Assembly (NCBI RefSeq): GCF_022376295.1
Contig: NZ_CP060140.1
Coordinates: 434,001 to 498,000, forward strand
DNA length: 64,000 nucleotides
Direction of reading: 5' to 3'
DNA from: Nodularia sphaerocarpa UHCC 0038
GTDB lineage: Bacteria > Cyanobacteriota > Cyanobacteriia > Cyanobacteriales > Nostocaceae
Shown piece after piece: positions 53,539-64,000 of this stretch (position 1 is the stretch's first letter; each line of letters opens with the position of its first letter). The position numbers were made by a program, and so were the translations under genes. Below the pieces are notes generated by a model that did no database searches, was not told the origin of the DNA, and saw only the letters and a list, made by a program, of their open reading frames with translations.

Positions 53539-53961
53539 GAAAACTCTACCCGCACACGTATATATAGTTTCTCAGTTTCTATGCATTAATAGGCGATCGC
53601 CTCTATCCACAGGCTCATAAAGGCATGAAACTGATAGAGTTACGGACTACTTGAGGAACCCCACTTGACTACAAAGCCTTAATCACAGACACTACCTCAT
53701 CATCTTTGATAAATTTAGGCGTAGGTTAGGTTCAGGCAATGCGTTACCCAACAAAACCAAAGTGCTACGCATTCATTCCATGCCTGAAGTCCGGGATACG
53801 TCACTGTGCGACTGACCCTCATGGGCTTTCTCCTTTAATATTGCTGTACAGCACCCATAGCTCAGACCGACTACAAAGCCCAGCCCCCTAGGGCTGGAGT
53901 TATCTTAAAAGCAGGCTTCTGTCAGTTTCCTTCCGCCTCAAAAAAAACTTTTGTTTACCCC
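53539..53961. other. Non-coding region upstream of the rRNA operon
   Basis: It contains one HIP1 site, a dispersed GGTAGGTT/TACCCAAC-type repeat near 53720-53760 and, on the (-) strand, a 16-codon open end (KFIKDDEVVSVIKAL then stop at 53669) that may be the last part of a lost gene. A CAGCCCCCTAGGGCTG palindrome lies near 53881. There are no whole genes and no tRNA. Confidence 0.45.
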
Positions 53962-53990
53962 TTGACGAAACCTAGAAGAGTAGATATATT
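53962..53990 (+). promoter_or_regulatory. Promoter of the rRNA operon
   Basis: TTGACG (-35, 53962-53967) and TATATT (-10, 53985-53990) are spaced by exactly 17 bp, a near-consensus sigma-70 promoter. Transcription would start near 53997, about 170 bp before the 16S gene, which leaves room for the leader with boxA-like AATACTTTGAAAGCTA near 54041. Confidence 0.75.
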
Positions 53991-54165
53991 AGATAAGTGC
54001 CAAGGCGAGAGCCGCAACACCTGAACCGTGAAAACAAAATACTTTGAAAGCTAAATAAGAACCAATCCTCGTCAAGAAGATTTAGTTTGGGAAGAAAACC
54101 CAAAAGTTAATCAAAAAAATTACAGGATTCCGAAACAAGTTGTTCGGAGAAAACTCTAAGCAAAA

Positions 54166-55655
<1,490 letters not shown>

Positions 55656-56006
55656 TAGGGAGACCGAATCCACTCAAACATCGAAAACAAATTGTGATTA
55701 GATACTGAGTTGGTCATTCCTAGGTCGGTCGAGTATTGGTGAAAGCTTTCAAAGTATTTTTGGTTCAGTTCATTCCTAAACACCAAAATTTTCTGGAATA
55801 TAAATTCAGCAATTGATTGATAGAACAATCGAACTGCTGGGTGATTATCCAGCCAGAACCTTGAAAACTGCATAGTAACGCGAAAAAAAGCAGGCAGACG
55901 AATTGGAGTCCTGAGTGCTTCGAGACTGAGTGCTGAGTCAAATCAGTGCCAAGAAAGAAGTAAACAGAACGAAGAAAAGTTTGCAGAAAAACACCAATGT
56001 AAATGT
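55656..56006 (+). other. 16S-23S spacer without tRNA genes
   Basis: The 351-bp spacer starts with the D1-D1' helix base (GACCGAATCC / GGTCGGTC) and contains CTTTCAAAG (D2-like) and the boxA-like GAACCTTGAAAACTGCATAG at about 55857. I see neither tRNA-Ile nor tRNA-Ala. Heterocystous cyanobacteria often have both kinds of operon, so another copy with tRNAs may exist elsewhere. Confidence 0.85.
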
Positions 56007-58836
<2,830 letters not shown>

Positions 58837-58932
58837 AATATTTGGTCAGCTAATTAATTCGCGTTACTGTGCAGCCTCCAGGGTTGCTGAACAGTCAAAT
58901 TTACTTTTGACTTTTGACTTCCCATCGGGTTT

Positions 58933-59051
58933 TCCTGGTGTTTATTGCGCGGTGGAACCACACTGATCCCTTCCCGAACTCAGAGGTGAAACGCTGCTGC
59001 GGCGACGATAGTTTTGGGGTAGCCCTCTGCAAAAATAGCTCGATGCCAGGT
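58933..59051 (+). rRNA. rrf: 5S ribosomal RNA
   Basis: It starts TCCTGGTGTTTATTGCGCGG and ends GATGCCAGG, which pairs with the start. The middle part has CCACACTGATCCCTTCCCGA and CTGCTGCGGCGACGATAG, as in cyanobacterial 5S. It follows 23S by about 97 bp. Confidence 0.95.
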
Positions 59052-59068
59052 TTATCAATTGAATAAAT

Positions 59069-59099
59069 AAGAGCCTCTTCTGTAATCGAAGGGGCTTTT
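59069..59099 (+). terminator. Terminator of the rRNA operon
   Basis: AAGAGCCTCTTC pairs with GAAGGGGCTTTT (with G-U pairs) around TGTAATC, followed by a T-rich stretch. It lies 20 bp after 5S. Confidence 0.8.
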
Positions 59100-59144
59100 G
59101 CTTTATTTGGATAAAATTACTATTCAAGCTAACCTAAATACATA

Positions 59145-59350
59145 TCAAGACTTGATACGATAAGCAGAGGCACTAAGTTTTGATTGAGGGGCAGGTTCGA
59201 TAAGAGCCTTATTTACAAGTTCTTTTAGGATTGTACGCATTTTTCTTTCAGATGTAATAGAGCAGACCCTGCGCGCTTTAGAGTTATTAATACAACGTCC
59301 TTTATCCTCTGCAAGATAAGGCATGATTATTTCCTCTGGAGAATCGAGAG
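59145..59350 (-). pseudogene. 3' end of a truncated gene (winged-helix-like)
   Basis: On the (-) strand a frame open from the junction at about 59350 reads EPLDSPEEIIMPYLAEDKG and TSERKMRTILKELVNKALIE, ending SAYRIKS before TGA. The last part looks like a winged helix, as at the C-terminus of some ATP-binding transcription regulators. The 5' part is missing, replaced by the truncated tnpB. A 59-codon ATG-started frame remains, but it is unlikely to be a real protein. Confidence 0.45.
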
Positions 59351-59354
59351 GTTC

Positions 59355-59681
59355 GTGTCTGTGATTATCCAGGAAGAAAGCTACACTTCAAAGTCTAGTT
59401 TTTTAGATCAAGACTTAATTCCAACTTATCAAAAAGGTGTTAAACATTATTTAAGTTGTAGGAGAATTAAGCGCGGACTTGATCAATCTGCTGATGGAAG
59501 TTTGATTAATGCAGATGTAAATGGATCGTTAAATATTTTAAGAAAAGCAATCCCTTCTGCAAAAGCATTAGGGATAAAGGAGATTGAAGTTTTTCCAAAG
59601 AAGGTAAAACTTCAAAAGTACGAGATGTTGGATGTTTGCCCACATTTTTTACAACTATTGACCCTGTTAATACTTAGTTAA
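59355..59681 (+). pseudogene. C-terminal remnant of an IS607-type tnpB
   Basis: The frame reads VIIQEESYTSKSSFLDQDLI, then RRIKRGLDQSADGSLINADV and NGSLNILRKA, the end of a TnpB of the same subgroup as at 9.3-10.6 kb, including the last RuvC Asp. About 320 N-terminal residues are missing. The remnant and the one at 59145 abut back to back. It is not functional. Confidence 0.85.
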
Positions 59682-59925
59682 ATTATGGGGTCGCATAACT
59701 CTTTTAGTTACCTAGGCATAACCACAGGCGATCGCTCAAAGGGATAATATATTATCCTACACAGGTATCTCATACTCGTGTATGAGCTTTACCCAATGGT
59801 GATAGAGCCTGGTGCTTAAAAACAGAGAAAAAGGCTTAATTTTTATGATTTTATTTGGCAATTCATGTTTTTACTCGTAAAATCGAAGACAAAGTAAAAA
59901 TAAGTAGAATAAATTATCTAAATTA

Positions 59926-60864
59926 ATGAGTCAGTTAATAAGTCAAGGTGCGAGAGCTATCACTAAATCTCAAATGGTAGATCGGATAAATGATATCGCT
60001 TGGCAGGCTCACCAAGGTAGTGTAGCTGCGATTATTCAATTATTGAACGAAAAACTAGCTAAATCGGGAGTTAGAACCAGAGCTATTTTTGCCGATGGTG
60101 TTTTACAACTTCTGTGTGAGGCTGCTAGAGAAGAGCAACTTGAGCAATCTAGTCTAGTAGAACAAATACAGCAAATCCTAAATTCCATCACACCCCGTAA
60201 TATTCGTCGAGTTAATATCAATAGTCGCATTGTTCGGGAAGAGCAATTACTTTGGCTGACGGAAATTTATCGCGATCGCGATCATCAATTACTCTGGTCA
60301 CAAGAAATTACATTAACTCAGCCTCATATCTTCAAGCAGCTAATTGCAGATTTTCAAGCAGCCCAAACTCAAGTAAAAATCAATTTACCTCAGACCCAAT
60401 TTTCTCGTCCTTCAGTACTTATTCAAAATTCATCCAAAAAACGCATACTAGCAGCAACTGGTTTATCTTCACTGTTATTGCTTGCTTGGCTTGTTTATGC
60501 CCAGTTAGGCGATAAACTGACAAAGTTTATCGAAATAAATATTCCTAACTCTTTAAATACAGTAAATGGTGGTGAAATTAAACCGGAATCCTTACCCCTT
60601 GCTGCTAATTATAGTGTTTCGGCTCCTGTTGAGGAACCATTTTCAGCAGCTGTGCGAATTGCCAACATAGCCTCGGCGAGAGGGAAAATAGCTACAACCT
60701 CAACTCAGTGGTTAGAATTAGCTGCTCAGTGGCAACGGGCTTCAGATTTAATGAATATGGTACCACCTGACCACAGCCGCTATCAAGAAGCTAAAATTCG
60801 CACTCAACTATACAAGCAATATAGTGACATAGCACAAGAACAAGCACAGAAAACTCAATTTTAG
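59926..60864 (+). CDS. Conserved cyanobacterial protein with one membrane segment
   Basis: The 312-residue protein has a soluble N-terminal part (residues 1-165, with MVDRINDIAWQAHQGSVAAI), one membrane helix near 172-190 (ILAATGLSSLLLLAWLVY), and a C-terminal part of some 120 residues that is helical (IASARGKIATTSTQWLELAA). No enzyme motif is visible. I know it only as the kind of protein seen in other filamentous cyanobacteria. The ATG follows an A-rich leader. It stands alone. Confidence 0.65.
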   Translation: MSQLISQGARAITKSQMVDRINDIAWQAHQGSVAAIIQLLNEKLAKSGVRTRAIFADGVLQLLCEAAREEQLEQSSLVEQIQQILNSITPRNIRRVNINSRIVREEQLLWLTEIYRDRDHQLLWSQEITLTQPHIFKQLIADFQAAQTQVKINLPQTQFSRPSVLIQNSSKKRILAATGLSSLLLLAWLVYAQLGDKLTKFIEINIPNSLNTVNGGEIKPESLPLAANYSVSAPVEEPFSAAVRIANIASARGKIATTSTQWLELAAQWQRASDLMNMVPPDHSRYQEAKIRTQLYKQYSDIAQEQAQKTQF

Positions 60865-61031
60865 TTTCTGGGGTGGACTATTTTTTAATAAAGCGACGAT
60901 TAATCCTGGGAATTATGGAGTAATTATGGGATTAAGGTGAGTTCAGTAGTGTGTAAGTTAAACACGGTGCTTAGTTGGGTTTCGCTTTGCTCAACCCAAC
61001 CTACAAAAAATTGGGATTTTACTTGATTTGA

Positions 61032-61636
61032 TTAAAATGGAATGCCACCAATATCATATTCTGGTCTGTCTGAAAATAAATTGACACCAATTTTTCCTAA
61101 CTCCCTTCCAGCATAACCAGCAGCTAAACATACACCATAAACAGCGACTCCAGGAACAGCTAGGGGTAGAGATGCACCCGCAACTCCTCCTGCTATTGCA
61201 CCTCCTAGAATTCCCCCCGTCTCTTCCATAAAATTATGTACTTGACCACATCTTTTTGTACCTGCTTTACACCAATGTGCCAAGTGTTCGCAATTATTTC
61301 CCAACAAATTATAATCAGGTTCTCCTAGCTTGCTGATGGCTCTTTTTATGACTACATCAGCAGAAAAGCAAGAACCTTTTTGATATCGAGCTACATAAAT
61401 ATCACGTCCTTGAGCGAATTTGTCAAATGATAATCCTCTAATTTCACCTCTTTTGAATTTTCCTTCAAAGTGAATCACAACATTTTGATAAATTCTATTT
61501 CTATATGGAATGTCACCACAATATATTGCATGATGTTCGTGAGTTCCACAATATAAGATATGGTCACCTGGAACAATATTGACTAGATTAATCTGATGTA
61601 GCTTCTAAATATGGTCTTAATACTTAGATTGCCCAT
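61032..61636 (-). pseudogene. LRAT-type (NlpC/P60-like) protein, probable frameshift near the start
   Basis: The part 61032-61478 is a clean frame of 148 codons with GNNCEHLAHWCKAG (catalytic Cys) and a Gly-rich hydrophobic tail (GGILGGAIAGGVAGASLPLA). The matching catalytic His lies upstream in the same frame, in GDHILYCGTHEHHAIYCGD at about 61510-61560, where no ATG, GTG or TTG precedes it before a TAG near 61608. In another frame an ATG at 61636 starts MGNLSIKTIFRS, as expected for the family's start. A one-base shift near 61610 would join them. It is a frameshifted gene, a sequencing error, or one with an unusual start. Confidence 0.6.
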
Positions 61637-61801
61637 TTTTTCACAGGGATATAAAACTAATTGTAAAGTTTAAGATAAGAAATCAAAGCTTAATTTAAAG
61701 TTTTCATATTGCCTACAACTTGCTTATTGTAAATTATTTATTGCCCTAGGTTGTTTTGGTTAAAAAGCCTGAAATTCAACGTCTCTAATTAAATCAAATT
61801 C

Positions 61802-61832
61802 TGTAGAGACGGAAAATTTCACGCCTCTACAA
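61802..61832. repeat. Palindrome of the GAGACG family
   Basis: TGTAGAG and CTCTACA pair at the ends of a 31-bp stretch just beyond the nadA stop. It is a weaker member of the family at 7979, 8064 and 29073 and may end the nadA transcript. Confidence 0.55.
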
Positions 61833-61852
61833 ATTATTAAAACTGAACCTAA

Positions 61853-62827
61853 CTAAACACTCATCTCTAACATCCGTTGCATTGGTCGCAGCGCCGCCTG
61901 GCGGATATCCTCTGACATGGTGATTTCAGGAGTACGCTTTTTCATCGCTAAATACAATTTTTCTAAAGTATTTAATCGCATAAATGGACATTCGTTACAA
62001 GCACAGTTATTCAATGGTGGAGCAGGAATAAAGTGCTTGTCGGGAGCCAGTTTTTGCATTTGGTGAATGATACCTGGCTCTGTAGCCACGATGAATTCTT
62101 TTGTAGAACTGTTTTGAGTATATTTGAGTAAAGCGGCTGTTGAGCCGATAAAACTGGCATGGCGTAATACACTACTTTCACATTCCGGGTGAGCGATCGC
62201 CTCTGCTTCAGGATGTGTAATTTTTAACTGGACAATTTTCTTTTCGGAAAATGTTTCATGGACAATACAGCTACCTTGCCAAAGCAGCAAATCTCGTCCA
62301 GTTTGTTCCATAACATACCTTCCCAAGTTCCGATCCGGGGCAAAAATAATCGGCTGTGTGGGTGGTATTTGTTGGACAATCTTGACAGCGTTGGAACTGG
62401 TGCAGATGATATCGCTCATGGCTTTAATCTGTGCAGAGCAGTTGATGTATGAAATTACCAGATGCTCTGGATGCGCTGCTTTAAAAGCTGCAAAGGCTTC
62501 TGGTGGACAACTGTCTGCTAAAGAACAACCAGCATCTAAATCTGGTAACAGCACCAATTTATCAGGATTCAGGATCTTTGCTGTCTCTGCCATGAAGTGA
62601 ACACCAGCGAAGACAATCACATCTGCATTTGTCTGGGCTGCGGCTTTGGCTAATTGTAATGAATCCCCAATAAAGTCGGCGATATCCTGGATATCCGGTT
62701 CTTGATAGTAATGCGCCAGAATCACCGCATTGAGTTCTTTTTTGAGAGTCTCAATGGCAGTAAATAAATCTAGCGGTAGTCCACCCGGTTGGGTTTGGTT
62801 TTTTTGAGGTAGTGCGGTGGTAAACAC
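61853..62827 (-). CDS. nadA: Quinolinate synthase A
   Basis: The 324-residue protein condenses iminoaspartate with dihydroxyacetone phosphate in NAD synthesis. Motifs: AVILAHYYQEPDIQDIADFI near residue 35, FAGVHFMAETAKIL near 72, the first cluster Cys in LPDLDAGCSLADSCPPEAF near 100, and the C-terminal NNCACNECPFMRLNTLEKL near 275, which holds another ligand of the 4Fe-4S cluster. Length and start are normal. It is divergent from the phosphoesterase gene. Confidence 0.95.
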   Translation of the reverse strand: MFTTALPQKNQTQPGGLPLDLFTAIETLKKELNAVILAHYYQEPDIQDIADFIGDSLQLAKAAAQTNADVIVFAGVHFMAETAKILNPDKLVLLPDLDAGCSLADSCPPEAFAAFKAAHPEHLVISYINCSAQIKAMSDIICTSSNAVKIVQQIPPTQPIIFAPDRNLGRYVMEQTGRDLLLWQGSCIVHETFSEKKIVQLKITHPEAEAIAHPECESSVLRHASFIGSTAALLKYTQNSSTKEFIVATEPGIIHQMQKLAPDKHFIPAPPLNNCACNECPFMRLNTLEKLYLAMKKRTPEITMSEDIRQAALRPMQRMLEMSV

Positions 62828-62977
62828 AGTTAGGGGTTGCTTTAAGTTGCACGTTTTTGTCCTGTGGATTCAATTATAGTAGTTTTTACCAAAAATAGGA
62901 GAGGGTGGATGTCCCCTCATTTGTGTCCAAATTCGACGGAGTTTCATATCCTGGAGATAGACGGCAAGGAAAGTGGC

Positions 62978-63898
62978 ATGACCAGTCAAAAAACGAAATC
63001 AATAACCCTCAAGATTGCTGTGGTTGGAGATGTTCACGACCAATGGGAATTAGAAGATGGCATTGCACTCAAGCATCTGGGTGTTGACTTGGTGCTGTTT
63101 GTGGGGGATTTTGGTAATGAATCGGTGGATGTGGTCAGAGCGATCGCCTCTATCGACATTCCCAAGGCAGCAGTGATGGGAAACCACGATGCCTGGTACA
63201 CTGCCACGGAATGGGGACGGAGGAAATGTCCCTATGACCGTTCTCAGTCAGATTGGGTACAGGAACAACTCGATTTATTGGGACCTGCCCATGTAGGTTA
63301 CGGTAAGCTGGATTTTCCGGCGTGGAATTTAACTGTGGTGGGGGGTCGTCCCTTTACCTGGGGAGGTCCAGAGTGGAAATTTGCGAACATCTTGCAAGAA
63401 CGGTATGGTGTGACGAGTCTGGAAGAATCCGCCGAGCGCATTGTTAAAGCCGTCAACAGCGCCGCTCATGAAACAATCATTTTTCTAGGTCACAATGGCC
63501 CTAGTGGTTTAGGCGATCGCCCCGAAGATCCCTGCGGTAAGGACTGGCATCCCATCGGTGGTGACTTTGGCGACCCCGACTTTGGTGCGGCGATTTCTCA
63601 GGCTCTCACGGCTGGTAAAACCATTCCTCTGGTGACATTTGGTCATATGCACCGCACCCTCAGACACACCAAAAAAGTGCAGCGTAAAGCTGTATTTACA
63701 AGTCCAGAGGGAACAATTTACTTGAATGCGGCAACTGTACCCAGGATTTTGGAAAATCAGGGACAGAAGCTGCGTACTTTTTCGATTGTTTCCCTAGAAG
63801 CGGGTGAGGTTTCCCAAGTCTCCCAAGTTTGGATAGGCCATGATTTTCAGGTGAGTTCAGAGGAAATTTTGTACGCGCGTTCCCTTAGTGTCTCCTAG
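62978..63898 (+). CDS. Metallophosphoesterase, TIGR04168 type
   Basis: The 306-residue protein has calcineurin-like motifs: VVGDVHDQW near residue 16, LVLFVGDFGNE near 38, AVMGNHDAW near 60, IFLGHNGPSG near 165 and FGHMHRTLRHT near 223, together giving a dinuclear metal site. It fits the cyanobacterial/plant TIGR04168 family of unknown substrate. The frame is open to 62864, but the ATG at 62978 has AAGGA seven bases before it. It may be the last gene in the window; the final 100 bp show none. Confidence 0.88.
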   Translation: MTSQKTKSITLKIAVVGDVHDQWELEDGIALKHLGVDLVLFVGDFGNESVDVVRAIASIDIPKAAVMGNHDAWYTATEWGRRKCPYDRSQSDWVQEQLDLLGPAHVGYGKLDFPAWNLTVVGGRPFTWGGPEWKFANILQERYGVTSLEESAERIVKAVNSAAHETIIFLGHNGPSGLGDRPEDPCGKDWHPIGGDFGDPDFGAAISQALTAGKTIPLVTFGHMHRTLRHTKKVQRKAVFTSPEGTIYLNAATVPRILENQGQKLRTFSIVSLEAGEVSQVSQVWIGHDFQVSSEEILYARSLSVS

Positions 63899-64000
63899 AT
63901 ATTTGGCTTTAGTAGTGCAATTTGCGTAGATGATGAGATATAGTATGATCTGTCAGCTTGTTAATCTTTGGCAAAGGCGCTATACTGCTGTATTGTCGTA

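Noticed and set aside
55656..56006. tRNA-Ile or tRNA-Ala in the rRNA spacer
   Set aside because: No TΨC-type GGTTCGAATCC stretch or cloverleaf pairing found; the spacer is the short, tRNA-free type.

Overview
The window comes from a filamentous, heterocyst-forming cyanobacterium (order Nostocales). The evidence is a hetZ-patU pair and a HetP-family gene (heterocyst development), carboxysome shell genes ccmK3/ccmK4, a Psb34-type photosystem II assembly protein, frequent HIP1 octamers (GCGATCGC), heptamer tandem repeats typical of Nostoc-like genomes, and 16S/23S/5S rRNA genes of cyanobacterial type. I do not name a genus. The sequence is chromosomal, with a scatter of small mobile DNA.

Layout. 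1-7 kb: a small natural-product neighbourhood. A (+) strand methyltransferase-P450 pair faces a (-) strand operon of PqqD-like protein, lasso-type B2 protease and Nif11-type peptide. A GltS glutamate symporter and a CYP110-type P450 follow. 7-11 kb: a ParA remnant with a coiled-coil protein, an alpha/beta hydrolase, and an IS607-type element with a decayed tnpA and full-length tnpB. 10.8-17.2 kb: ccmK3-ccmK4, hetZ, an unsplit patU, an IS605-type solo tnpB and a Crp/Fnr regulator. 17.6-35.4 kb: mostly single conserved genes (M61 peptidase, AAA-like ATPase, histidine kinase without the phospho-acceptor His, ankyrin protein, DUF4079, DUF1997, Nif3, DUF6679, beta-CASP hydrolase, formamidase-like protein, TauE/SafE half-transporter, Deg protease, TrpC-like protein). 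They are separated by MITE-like palindromic repeats.

35.5-50.4 kb: a HetP-family gene, about 1.9 kb of AT-rich non-coding DNA holding one MITE copy, a hybrid-type histidine kinase and AraC-type response regulator pair, the housekeeping block rsmA-ispE-DUF3082, two large multi-PAS kinases with nearly the same kinase core, a GerMN-like lipoprotein and psb34. 50.6-53.5 kb: a class I mannose-6-phosphate isomerase gene destroyed by an internal deletion, a stop codon and a 1,933-bp insertion sequence with 22-bp inverted ends and an 8-bp target duplication. 53.9-59.1 kb: a complete rRNA operon with a clear promoter, a tRNA-free spacer and a terminator. 59.1-64 kb: two truncated genes back to back, a one-TM conserved protein, a probably frameshifted LRAT-type protein, nadA and a TIGR04168-type metallophosphoesterase.

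How it fits together. The best candidate for an undescribed system is the RiPP-like set at 0.7-3.8 kb. Leader-binding protein (PqqD), protease (B2) and Nif11 peptide are translationally coupled, and two tailoring enzymes, one an atypical P450, sit tail to tail with them. Differentiation genes (hetZ, patU, hetP-like) and four sensory kinases form the regulatory share. The rest is core metabolism and photosynthesis support interspersed with repeats. All functions are read from sequence patterns by eye; no database search was run.
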